Assembly (NCBI GenBank): GCA_017506865.1
Contig: JAFCMP010000532.1
Coordinates: 372,001 to 436,000, forward strand
Length of the DNA stretch: 64,000 nucleotides
Source of the DNA: Tribonema minus
Taxonomy: Eukaryota; Sar; Xanthophyceae; Tribonematales; Tribonemataceae
Direction of reading: 5' to 3'
Part shown: positions 46,480-58,599 of the stretch, piece by piece
Position numbering within the stretch: position 1 is the first letter of the stretch
How the letters are laid out: every line of letters begins with the position of its first letter
Notes under the pieces: generated by a model
Database searches by the model: none
Seen by the model: the letters and a program-made list of their open reading frames with translations, nothing else
What the model was told of the DNA's origin: nothing
Position numbers and translations under genes: made by a program

Positions 46480-49400
46480 TGTGTGATGGTGGATGGCATG
46501 ACAAGTGCCATGGTATATGAGGCAACAGGGAACGCTTGCTGACGCCATGCTCTGCTCGACAAGCAGCAGCGCTTAATGGCTGGTCACCTGACTCGGCGAC
46601 GCCTCGTAGCGCTGGAGCTGCTCCAGATGCGGTCAGCGCATTGCATGCGCTGAAGGGCAGTGGCAGGGTCTGTGAGTGACAGCAGTATCATGCACTGTTG
46701 TGAGAAGTAGCTTGCGGGCAACTTGAACATGACTCATGAGCCAGCAGATGACGTACACAGATGCTTCTCGCAGTGCCAGGCGCACGACGCTGACATCCCT
46801 TCAGCTGACAACAGGGGCAACACGCGCTCACCACCACCACGCGACAGGGAACTCAGCAACTACCAGTGACGGGCGGCACCGTAGCAGCGTCAGCGTTTGG
46901 TACCAAACCGCAGCTGCTGCAGCTTGCTGGCTTCAGGCATAAAGTGCGATCGGATGTGATGTTCAGCATCGTCGTACTCAACAATTGTTAACTTGGCTGC
47001 AGAGTACGGGTGCAAACATATGGGCGTGAATGCTACATCATGCACTCTCAGCAGCACATACTACTTTGATGCATGCTTTTTTCTGTGCATCTGCGCCATT
47101 GACATTGACCGTTGTTTCCGCACAAACTTCAATAGTCACAAACTTCAAAAGTGACGCTCCTGTTAGGATTGCACGTGGAATTCTGTTCTGCAGGGATACG
47201 CATCTGATACCGTGCGGCACCCTCGACAATGCCGCAAAAAACATTCCAAGCCAGTGTTGCTTTGCGAGTTCCATATTCACAGTGAACTTCACACTTGAAG
47301 TTGTTCACCCGCCGGAAAGTGCCAGAAACTTCCACCACAGCAACTCATCGCTGAGATTGGCTTGTCTGCAGTGAGTGAGTGAGGCAGCTGACCATCATTT
47401 GATTTTTTGAGCAACATGGGCAGCAGCAAGCCCGCTGCCACCGGCAGCGGCACCAAAGGCGCGCCCTTAGACAATCAGCAAGTGGCTGCCACAGCTGGTC
47501 GTGGATCAGGCGTGGACGCATCCGCATTCGAGGATGGGCTCCAGGTGGGCCAGGAGGCGGCAAAGGCTGCCGCAACCGTGGGCGTAAAAGCCGGCGTGGA
47601 CATGGCCAAAACAGCGCTAGAAGCTATTCTTCCCAGGGTGACTACGGCAGGAGAAAAGCTGCCCTGGGTGGGCGCCATTTTCAGCTGTGCAGCCTGATGA
47701 TTGAGATGGTCGACAGCAACGCAGCGGCAACCGCAAAGTGCGCTGAAGTACTAAGGGAGCTGGTCCGAGACTTCAAGGTACGACATGTAAAATCAAGTAT
47801 AAAATCAAGTATTGACTAACGGCGCTCTCATGGACCAACCAGGTTTAAACCGTCCACAGCACCTACACAGCATATAAATATTGACCAACGGCACGCTCTC
47901 ATGGTTTAAACCGTCCGCAGTACCAGCCAGAGAGTTGCGAATTGGTACCTGAGCATCATCATCTTGTGGCAGTGGATCATGAGTCTGTGACCTCAAGCTC
48001 TCAACATTATCTTGCCACATAATCTGTACGCAGATCGTAATGGCGGCGGTCATTGAGTGGGCGGCAAAGCCCTTCATCAGCGATGACATCAAGGACTTCG
48101 TGGCCAGCCTCAACCAGGAGTCGGCCGATGTGAGAAGGCGCGTGCAAGAGATCGAGGACATGCGCAGGACGAGAAAATTTCTCACTGCCGCAGACATTCT
48201 AGTTGAGCTGAAAGATACGCAGGACCGCTGTGAACACACGAAGACTACTCTTATCGCTTTGGGTGTCTTCATCGGCCCAGGGAATGACCTCGACAGGTAC
48301 GTTATTCGATGTCACCTGTTGCACTTAGCATCACATGTGAAGCGTCCATGATGGCATCATACTACAAGTAGGTGGCTACACATTCCTCATGTGCCCCAGC
48401 TGCAGCATTAGTGCACAGATGTCCAGCTCTGAACTCACATCTCAATGCCCGTACCACTTCAAAGAAGTTCAGTAGACTACAACGATACTCAATGTACCAC
48501 CATTGTCGTATTGCCCGTTTGCAGCACTGGACCAAAAACTCTGCCATTCTTCCTTCAACGCGTGGTGGATGCGGACAAGCTGGTGGGAAGAGATGATCTT
48601 GTCAAAGAGATAAAGGACAAGCTGGCCAGCAATCGTGCTGTGGTGCTGTATGGCGGGCCCGGCGAGGGCAAGAGTACAGTGGCCATGGAGGTGGCAGAGC
48701 AGCTGGTGGCTGAAGGGGGCTGCTCTGCTGGCACATTCAAAGTGGACATGACAGGTAATACTGCACAATGGCAATTGCGCCTTACGCACGCGTGCCTACA
48801 GATTTGTACATTCGCTGATAGGACCAATATCTCGCTCTGCATGTTCTGATGCACAGCACTGATTGTTCAAGATGCGAGTGGCGAAGATATAAAAGCTGAC
48901 GTGAGAGCGCACATTGGTGGTGCATTGTACAGGGTGCTCGTAGACTGCGAGGTAAGCGGCCAGCCGTAGTAGTTCGCCTGCGCCTCGGTGTTATGAGTCC
49001 ACTGCCCGCATCACCTAGTTCTATTGCATACGCACTTGACTCAAATGTGTGGTGTGTGCTGACTCCTGGGCATTGTGCCGCCTCTCCTGCCACAGGGAGG
49101 CATCACTCAGACCAACGCTGCAACAACAACAGCTCAACAGCAATGGGACGCGGTATCTGTTTGGCTGCGTTGCCTCAAGCCTTCCAGCAAGCAGGTGCTG
49201 CTGGCAGTTGAGAATGCTGAGTACGCCACGACAGTCAACGCAGCAGAGGTGAGCACTGGTGCTGTGTTGTTGATGACCACATAGAAATGCAGAAGTCTGT
49301 ACGTGTACTTTGAATTCTATCATCGTGTACTTTGAGGTATATGCGTCAGTTCAAAATGTCACAACACTTTGCGTACTTTGTGGCGCACATCTGCGGGCGC

Positions 49401-50069
49401 TGTATGCCGCCATCTGTGTTTCCTGCCTGCACCTCGTCTTGCTGCCGTCTTGCACATGCGTTGCGAGGCCCCATTCCGAAGTGATTGATGAAGTGAGCTA
49501 GCAACTGGTCTGTGTGGGCGGCAGGCTGTACACGATGATTCTTTTTGTGCGGACTTTGGCTTGCCACAATCATGCCTAGCTGCCCAGAAAGCAGCAGGCG
49601 CGCACTGCCAGATGCAAATGCGGAGGGAGAATGCGCGGACAGTCTTCGCCTTCGTTCAGCCGTTACTACAGGTTGAGCTTGCAACTCAAAACAAACACAG
49701 AACAACCTCATGAGCCAAGGAAAGTTGGGTGCCATGTCAATACTTTCACTCTAACGAAGTTTCCAATATTATTACATAATAATAAGATACGTTTCACAAC
49801 AACACCACATTGGCTCCGTGCTGTATAAATCTGATTCAGTTGCATGCTGCAACACTATCTCTGCTACACAGCTGTACAGTACACCCCCTTAGTCCTTGTG
49901 GATGAGTTCATGCAGCGGTGTCTCATGGTCACGCTGCTGTGTGCTGATGACTGCCTGTCATGCTGTAATGATGTGTTTACATTGCCGCAAAACATACATC
50001 TGTGCATGTCTCAGCCATACTGCAGGCATGCTGATATATTGTGCTGCTACAATACTGGAGTGATGCCGT

Positions 50070-50170
50070 GCTCAGCGAGATATATGCAGGCTACACTGCC
50101 CCCATACGTTGGTGCTCAGCGGTATATGCTCAGCGGTATATATGCAGGCTACACTGCCCCTATACAATGG
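50070..50170. repeat. Short tandem duplication around tatatgcaggctacactgcc
   Basis: The unit atatatgcaggctacactgc is present twice about 70 bp apart with an intervening repeated gctcagcggtata. It lies in an intron of NLR-like copy B and is absent at the equivalent place in copy A. Confidence 0.7.
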
Positions 50171-50923
50171 CATGTACGGAATTAAGTCACTGTGCAACCA
50201 TATACGTTAATATGCACGATATACAGATGCGCGTCGTACAGGTTTGGCATTGTAGAAGTATTTGTTGTGTCACCGCCGTATGAGCATCCGACGGACCGGG
50301 GATGCTTGGGAGCAAGTCAAGTCAACGCCATGATGCATTGCCAGTTGATGCGGTCTTGCAGATCTCAACCCTTTCTTTGTGCACCATTGATTTTCCTTGC
50401 AGGGGCTTGCTGATGTTCTTGAGGAGATTCGGCAATTCACCTCCACTCTGCTGCTCGTGGCTTCACGAGAAAACAGCGCTCTCTACCGCAAGTTTGAAAC
50501 GGTGCAAGCGAAGCCCCTCACTCCACAGTATGCTGCACAGATGATTCGCAGCAAGTGCACAATGACGGACGACCAAGCCCGTACCCTCTTGGATCACTGT
50601 GGTTGCAACTCACTGATGATGGAGGTGGTGTCAAGTTTCCTGGGCACACATCCTGACAAGCTGTCGGTAAGCCTGTGCCTCATCTCTTGGGGCTGAGTAT
50701 CCCAATTCACACCTAGTACAATAGTATCATCATTGCTGATGTCAATGGCATCTTTGTCACTGACCAATTTGAAAGTCGTCAGTGTTGCGCATAACGTACA
50801 GTGGAAGCAGTGACTAGGGGGATGAGCACAGGTCCATGAAATATCTCTGGAGACCCCGCTTCCCTGAATGTGTTCAGTAGCTCAAACGGTCGGGATTGAC
50901 GAGCCCTTTCAAATGCACCTGAT

Positions 50924-51245
50924 TTCAGGTCCCCAGGCCCCAAACGAGAGTTACAGTGGATTTGGTGACTCAATCTGTGCTTGAAGTAGCTAGGGTTTGG
51001 CCTAGGGTTTGGCCTTGACTCGTGGGGAATCAGGTCCCCAGGCCCCAAACTTTGAGAGTTACAGTGGATTTGGTGACTCAATCTGTGCTTGAAGTAGCTA
51101 GGGTTTGGCCTAGGGTTTGGCCTTGACTCGTGGGGAATCAGGTCCCCAGGCCCCAAACTGAGAGTTACAGTGGATTTGGTGACTCAATCTGTGCTTGAAG
51201 TAGCTAGGGCTTGGCCTAGGATTTGGCCTTGACTCGTGGGGGCTC
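50924..51245. repeat. About 108-bp tandem repeat, three units
   Basis: Units start at about 50924, 51029 and 51139 with tcaggtccccaggcccc, and contain gagagttacagtggatttgg and gtagctagggtttggcc. Units one to three are nearly identical, apart from 2-4-bp length changes after ccccaaac; the third diverges at its end. It lies in the large intron of NLR-like copy B; copy A has no equivalent. Confidence 0.9.
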
Positions 51246-51961
51246 AAGGATGTGGCCAATCAAGGCCTGACACGTGGAGCTTTCCAGCGGTGCGATCAGA
51301 TTTTCCTGAAATCCGGGGTCGCCGGCGTTTGTTTCAGGCAAGCGTGCTGCTGAGAGAGCTCTAAATGGGAAGTCAGCCTGCAGCCTTGCGGCCGCTGTTG
51401 TGGCACCCAGCCCATGTAGCCCTGTCGAGCACCTCGTTAGAACGCAGAGAACACGTAGTACTCGCAGCCTCGCCTGCAACGCGTGTGTGTGTGCTGCTGC
51501 TGATACAGCAGCAGCAGTAGCTGTGGATTATCGATGCTGCTTGCCCTGCTACACACATACGACCAGCAACATGGCAGTGACAGGTGCACATGTGCAGGAA
51601 GACCTTGCTGAGAAGCGGGCTGATCACATCGGCCGGTTTCAAGGCCATTTTCGGGATTTGGGCGACTATAGCCAATTGTAGTCAGCGTCAGTCGACAAAT
51701 AGCCGGCTATAACCGATTTTCTGTGATTATTTGTGACTAAAGTCGGCTAAAGTCGGACATGCTATCAACTATCCTACATCTCAGTGAGGGGATTCCAGTC
51801 CACACAATATTAGAAGCCACCGACCTCATTGTCAGAAGTGATCCAATATCGACCCCCATCCCCCTAGTCACTGCTTCCAATGACTCAGTGTTACCGTCAC
51901 ATCTCTACTCAAAAAATTGGCAGGGCACCTATATAAGGTGATACTTGGCCCCGAAACTATT

Positions 51962-52180
51962 TAAAGCCTGAATGAAAAACGAATCAAAAGATCGCAGAGC
52001 TCTAGGTGACAAGGGATGGTTAGCCGCAAACGCCTTCCACCAATAACCGTGGTCGCCGCTGCTGCAGTAATTGGCCACGAGTTAAACAGTGCCACCATAA
52101 CCACAGTAGGCAACAAGACTTCTGTGTGCAAGGTTTTTAGCGTTCGAGGCATGGGTGTTCAGAATGGAAAGGTCACACGT
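51962..52180 (-). repeat. Dispersed repeat family R2, copy in NLR-like copy B
   Basis: Reverse-complement match to 17740-17940 (ccaccaataaccgtggtcgc is the mirror of gcgaccacggtcattggtgg) and direct match of gaaaaacgaatcaaaagatc to 60769-60790. It is an insertion in the large intron of copy B. Confidence 0.7.
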
Positions 52181-52949
52181 GTTCGGTAGGCCAGCTCCAG
52201 CCTGCAGTCCCAAACACAGAGGTTCCGCAGCTAGCGACAGCGCTCTCGAATGTGTCGTAGTGCAGAAGGTGATGAACGGGTTTTGAACCAATCCGTGCGG
52301 CGACACGGTGGCTCCATGTTGTTTAGCACGAGCTATCCGTAGCGTTCTCCTTTCCTCGCCTACGAGCAGTAGCTTAGCAGGCGGAGCGCGTGTCAGGAGC
52401 CTCGTCTGGTCCCCTAGCTTCGCCGCGCTAGAGGTGTAAACCTCCTTTTTCTAGCTCCATCTACCCAGTTTTCACTCCGTCTCGGGTTGTGTCCGTCAGC
52501 AATGTTTAAAAAGGAAACGTATGTGGTATGTAACAGCTTCGTTTTTCTCAACTTAATGATTATGCAGGGCACTGATATGTGCTCATCTGCACAGGTGAAT
52601 CATATACACTGATTCACATGATGTAATTTCCCGTTGCATCCCGTTGCGCTGTTTCGGGTCCTTCACCTTCAAGTTGAAGTTGAAGCAAATGAGTCGTACG
52701 TACGGTCAGATCACCCCAGAGTGGGGGTGGAAAGTCCTATTTGCATTTGCAGGGAGGTTCCCCGTACGCACCATATCCACCGCTTTGAGCCACACTACTT
52801 AGCTTAGGTTGCGGTGATCAAAGCCATGAATACAGAAGATATACGCTAGTCGTGTTTCTTTCTGCTTATCTGCTACCACTTGACGCATGATAATTCTGAA
52901 ATACTTTTTGGCTGACCGTTCTGTTATGTGATTGACATGATGTCTGTTG

Positions 52950-53000
52950 TGTACTTTTTATTAATTCTCGCTCAGGGCGCGAAAAAGCTGTTGTGTACTT
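52950..53000 (-). repeat. Dispersed repeat family R3, copy 1
   Basis: On the minus strand it reads gctttttcgcgccctgagcg followed by agaattaataa, matching 62758-62800 and 63961-63992. It may be part of a retrotransposon 3' end. Confidence 0.6.
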
Positions 53001-54649
53001 CTGAAGTACTGTATACTTGTGTACTAAATAATACATTTGCTGCATTGAATTTTTGCCCCCCCCCCCATTTTTGCTAGTGCGCATGCCACAGTGTGAGGTA
53101 TGTAGCATAACATACCTTTCGAGTCCAGGGAATGCAGTGTTATACTCCAAAGTTTCAGCAAATACTTTATCAGAAAAAAACATTTTATTACACAATGTGG
53201 CGCGCTTGTCTCACTGACAGGCTGCTGCGCACAGCAGCAACAATACTCAATCGCACACACACTCTCTGTTGTGGCTTGACGTGCGCAAAATGATGATAAT
53301 TTCTTGGTCGTCGTGTAGCCTGAATTTCAAGAGGTGAGGACAGCGCTCCTCTGTGAAGAACTTACTACTGGTAGACTAGTAGACTCACTGACAGGTGCTG
53401 GAGTGATGAGGCTGGAGCACGCCTACTGGTGCACAACCTTGATAATATTACATTCGTCATCAAGGTCAGTATATTCGGTGTTCCATCAATAACTGCATCC
53501 TGTCACATTCCACTTGGGGCCGTGCATGTGTGCATCTCAGCGGTTGCTGACGACAGACCTCTTGTCACTCTAGGATCAAGATGCTGCACGCTCAACTTGC
53601 AAACTGCACACCGCGCCCACTTCACCAACTACAGACCTCTTAGCAGTGACTCAGCGGACTGCCACATACACTTAAGAAGTAATGCCCCGCAAGCTACATG
53701 ACTGTCGCCCCACAGACACGTTGTTTTGTAGTTGATAATTGAAGGATTCAAAGTGAATCAATTCTCGTTCAAGTCTCAGAAAAAATCAGAACATTTTGGC
53801 ATGTAGCTGGCTACAGAGTCATCCCCATTCAGATGCGCCATAACGGAGTTGAACCTGTCAGTGAAACATCCAAGTCTATATATTCATAAATTATAAAGGT
53901 AAACATCTCGCCAAAGTTGCTCAGCAGCTCCTACCACAGGTTAAAGCTGAAGACGTCGTCTCGCACTTATACAATCGATGCTCTCATCACCAACTTGCTA
54001 AACAGGATCGTGCATTGTTTTGTTGTTATGCTTGCCTGTCACAGGATGTCATGTCGGCGGTGAAACAGCAGCAACCATTGCCCATGGGGCGTAAAGCCGG
54101 CCTTGATCATCAAGTAGACAAGCTGTTTGGATGGCTGAAGAAGTTTTTGGAGGAGGACGCCAGGCAGCTGCTAGCACGACTGTCGGTGTTTGCCAGCGGC
54201 TTTAGCACGGACGGGGCAAGGGCGGTCATGCCTCATGCTGCCAGTGGTGGTAGACCACTACAGGATCTGCTGGAGGAGCTGTGCGACATATCCATCATAC
54301 GCCAAGTGCAGGCTCCTGCAGTCACCAAACCCGACAGTGCCCGCTACAGGATGCACTCCATTTCCCACTTAGCAGCAGCAAAGTTGTTGCCTGCGGCAGA
54401 GCAGCAGCCGATTCGAGACGCATTTGCCCAGCACATTTTGGGGCTGGCCAAGGAGCTGCACAGGTTGCGGCCTGCAACTGGAGCGGCTTCACTTCTTCCA
54501 GCAATGGCACTTTTGTCAGCAGAGCTGCCAAACATCAGGAGGTTGCTGATGTTCTTGGACAATGAAGCATCATGGCAAGGTGAAAGCTGGGCAATCAAGC
54601 TCGCAAACCTCGGCGACGAGCTAAGAGCTCTAAGTGTTTTGATGGAGAC

Positions 54650-55610
54650 GGAGGCGCTTTTTCGACGCGCATTGGCCCTCGAGGAGCGGGCACTTGACGC
54701 CAGACATCCAGCCATGGCAACATTGCTCAACAAACTCGCCCTGCTGCTGCAAGCTCAGGGCAAGTTGGTGGAGGCTGAGCCGCTGTACCGGCGTGCGCTG
54801 ACCATCAGGGAGGAGGCGCTTGGCGCTGAGCATCCACACTCGGCGCAGTCGCTCGGCAACCTCGCCGGGCTGCTGAGAGCTCAGGGCAAGTTTGCGGAGG
54901 CGGAGCCGCTATACCGACGTGCGCTGGCCATCAGGGAGCACGCTTGGCACCGAGCATCCAGACACGGCGACATCCCTCAACAACCTCGCTGGGCTGCTGC
55001 AAGATCAGGGCAAGCTGGCGGAGGCGGAGCCGGTATATCAGCGCGCGCTAGCCATCAACGAGGAGGCACTCGGCGCCAAGCATATAGACACTTCGACTTC
55101 GCTTAACAACCTCGCCTTGCTGCTGCAAGATCAGGGCAAATCGGCAGAGGCAGAGCCACTGTATCGGCGCGCGCTGGCCATCAGAGAGCAGGCGCTCGGC
55201 GCTCATCATCCAGATACTGCGACAGCGCTCAACAACCTCGCCTCGCTGCTGCAAGATCAGGGAAATTGGCGGAGGCGGAGCTGCTGCACCGTCGTGCGCT
55301 GGCCATCAGGGAGGATTGGCTCGGCGCCGAGCATCCAGATACTGCGACGTCGCTCAACAACTTTGCTAAATTGCTGCAAGTTCAGGACAGGTTGGCGGAG
55401 GCAGAGCCGCTGCACCGGCGCGCATTGGCCATCTGGGAGGAGGCACTTGGCGCCAAGCATCCACACGCGGCGACATCGCTCAACAATCTCGCCGAGCTGC
55501 TGCAAGCTCAGGGCAAGTTGGTGGAGGCAGAGCCACTGTACTGGCGTGCGCTGGCCATCAGAGAGGTGGCGCTCGGCGCTGAGCATCCAGACACGGCGAT
55601 GTTGCGCATC
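54650..55610 (+). repeat. 126-bp coding tandem array, 8 TPR units (copy B)
   Basis: Same 42-residue unit as copy A, with eight LGxxH-type signatures, split over frames by the indels near 54938 and 55263. Confidence 0.85.
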
Positions 55611-56689
55611 AGACTTGCCGGGCTGCTGCGATTGAAGAAAGATGGTGGGGGCGCAGTCGCTGGACAGTGCGATGGTGATTAGACAGGAGCCGCTCGGTGT
55701 CAACCACCTGTCCATAAAGGTTATGGCAGCAGTGCTGCCGCCTGCAGATGCGTGCGGGCAATGTTATTGAGTGAACGGCGTCACATGTGCCAGAGGCAAT
55801 GATTTTCAAAAAGCATCATGATGATCACGTCAGAGGTAGTGGTTAGGTCAATATGGCGTAGGAGCAAGTGGGAATGGCAGCAGCGGCCCTGCTGCTGGTT
55901 ATGTCAGTAGTTCCCGCTACAGTTTGGCCAGCATGCAGTCGGCACATCTTGTTTCTGCTATGTGGCACACATGCAGTGCATGTACTTGCATAGAGACGAC
56001 AATGCCAAAAAAAAGGAACTTGTTTTCAGAACTGGGACTTACCCTGCTGTTGTACGTTGTAATCATTTTGTTTTGCGTGTGTGACTGGTGACCCTGCTGC
56101 TGTGCATCGCCCAAAGCGATAGTATGTTTCCTGCGTCCAGTTTGTGCGCATTTTGCGCAAGTCAGGTGACATTGCTGCTGTTGGTAGTGCCCACATTAAA
56201 GCACAGTGACAGTCAATGCGGTGTGATCGTAGGCTGTGTTTTGATTATTACTGTTTGAGTACACTGTGCACTGCCAAGCATGATGTGTGCACTGGCACAA
56301 ATAAGCAATGTGATGCTTCAAGAATTAGCGTCAAGATTGCTTTCAGGATGGGCAGAGATTTTTTTTTAGTGGGTGCACATGTTGAAGAGTCTATGTAGTT
56401 GTCTGCGCTGCTGTCTTCTGATACGCTCTGCACTGTGAGGCACACCAGTGGCTGGCAGAAACAGAAGGCAATGCTTCTGAGAGTTGCACACAATAAGCTG
56501 TCTTCACCGCACCACAGATCCAGCTCAATAATTATGAAGTCAGTTGTATCACGCTTGCAGACTTTAGGGTGTATGATATACCTACCTAAGCTATAGACAG
56601 GCACAAGAGAGTACAGTGTCCAAGTCAGTATGTGCAAATGCCTGCTGCAACAAAGATATGCTGCGTGACTATATGCAGCGCTGATGCTT

Positions 56690-57470
56690 TCAATCAGAGT
56701 TGTTGATGATGTAATGACGCCAAATAACGTTACAGTAAGTAAGCAAGTACTGCAAGAAGTTGACGAGTGCGGCAAATGATTGCCGGCTCCTAGTCGAGCT
56801 TGAACAACATCTGACTTCAACAATGCTCGGATATTTTAAGGTGGTCGAGCATAACCGTAAGATGCACGAAATGGGACATCGCATGTTCAATGCATCCATG
56901 TACAAGCGCTCAGCAGTGGTGGCAAGTAACTGTGCATGGCTGAGGCAGACGGAGGTGTTGTTGCGCTCTACGAGTTCAGCTTTGATGAGTCTCTGTAACT
57001 CTGCAGGAAGGGCACCCTCACTACTGCAGATGAAAATATTCATGAATGCCCTCTGCAAAGCCACCTTCAAGCTAGCGAGGTATGCATTCACATCCAAGAT
57101 TGCTTACACACAAGTTTCTGGTCTCCAGGCCAGCAGCAGGTGTACTCGTGCCAGATGATGATTTAATGGCTTTCAGCAGACAAGCTACAGCACCGCGAGG
57201 GCGCTGGTCAAGAACGCACAAAAAAACAAGATGAAGCCCCTTGAAGTTGAAAGGTGTTGAAGTTGAAGCTGAAGTTCATGCACTTAAAGTTGGCTGTAGT
57301 GGAGCCTGAAGTAAGGCTTACATAGTGACGGACGTAACTATGTACGCACGTAAGCAACTACCTCGATGTGCCGCAATTGAAAACCCTGCTTTCAACAATG
57401 CCGTCGTAAGCCAAATGTTTTCAACTGATGTGTATCTGACAGCTACATAGCGCCGACACTTGAAGCAAGG
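56690..57470 (-). repeat. Dispersed repeat family R1, longest copy (in segmental copy B)
   Basis: It contains, in reverse orientation, both blocks seen at 490-770: gttgatgatgtaatgacgcc with the cagtaagtaagcaag tail near 56700-56750, and gtgacggacgtaactatg with aactacctcgatgtgccg near 57325-57375. Copy A has only the first block. Confidence 0.6.
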
Positions 57471-58599
57471 AGCATGAGGAGCACTGCACATGCAAGCTGT
57501 GATGCTTTCTATGGCTCTAAGGCAAGGTGCACTGCAAAGGCTGCAGCATGACAAGCGCTGGTCCTTGCAATGGTGATGATGGGAGGGGGGGGGGATTTGT
57601 GTATGCCACCTAATTCCTGCTGCACTTTTCGTGTGTGAACATTTGAGTGCATGCGCAATTGAATACAGGCACTGACATGGACGCAACCAACCAACCAATA
57701 TTAAATTAGAAAGAAAGGTTTGCCACAAAGTTTATGGTGGTGCTATGAACACCGCAGTCACCATTGAACCATATTGTGCGGTATCTGCCCGCACTGGCAG
57801 AAGTTTGTGCATGGCAGCACCCAATTGCGCGGCGACACCTTTGGGTGCAGCAACCCTGATGGCAATGATGCAGCAACCCTGATGGTAATAAATCATGATT
57901 GCTGCACCCAGTAGTGTCGCCACATGCTGGCACAAATGATGCTGATGGCAACGCAATGCGACTGCAAACTACATTGGGCACATGCATGCACCGAGGCTCA
58001 AGGCGGCATGTGCTCCAAACGTAATTGTCACTTGAAGCACATAAGCGCAGGTTACAACTACATCCAGCATCACCAGCACCTAATTCTGCTGAAATTGCAG
58101 TGCTTATGTCTCGCGCCGTGGGCGCTGCCCCCACAAGCTCAACGGAAATGGTGGCTGCGCCCCCCCCTCATGTTGTCAACTGCCAGATTCTCAACAATGT
58201 CAGGCTCGTGCAGCTGTCGCTGTTGCTTCGACGCTGCTATGAAAAGTGCGCATCATGCGCCGCATTAACATCGTTCAGCGCACCAACAATGGTAACGTTC
58301 CGACTGGCACAGCCGATGCCGCGCACAAACTTCAGCCCCTCAACAGCTCACAGCGACACGCGTCCCCGCCGCAAACGTCAGCGTAACCGTCACCTGGCCC
58401 TCCATGCGGCACGCGTACAGCGTCGTGTCGCGTCTGTCCTGCACCCCCCTGTCGGCCACCACAGGCGCAATGTGAGCTACAGCAATGAAGACGATGATGG
58501 CATCGCTGGCGCTGCGGGAAGCACCGTACTCGCCGCACGAAGCCGTGCCCACACTTGGGGAGCCAGTTTCTGGGTGCGCCCAGTTACATGACACAGGTA

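Larger units (their letters stand above)
47416..55679 (+). pseudogene. NLR-like receptor, copy B: same architecture, 8 TPRs, multiple breaks
   Basis: Exons equivalent to copy A: 47416-47777, 48034-48296, 48525-48754, 48857-48951, 49096-49248, a damaged exon near 49400-49480, 50403-50666 and 54045-55679. A good ATG opens MGSSKPAATGSG. Kept motifs: LPWVGAIF, YGGPGEGKST, VLLAVENAEYA, LLARLSVFASGF. Breaks compared with A: one base missing near 47687, just after GAIFS; exon 6 has lost both its acceptor (CAG to CGG) and its donor; two bases are missing near 54938 and one near 55263 within the TPRs, which together restore the frame. Between NB-ARC and the winged helix, copy B keeps the frame that copy A has lost near 36223. 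Function as a full receptor is unlikely unless the indels are assembly errors. Confidence 0.8.
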
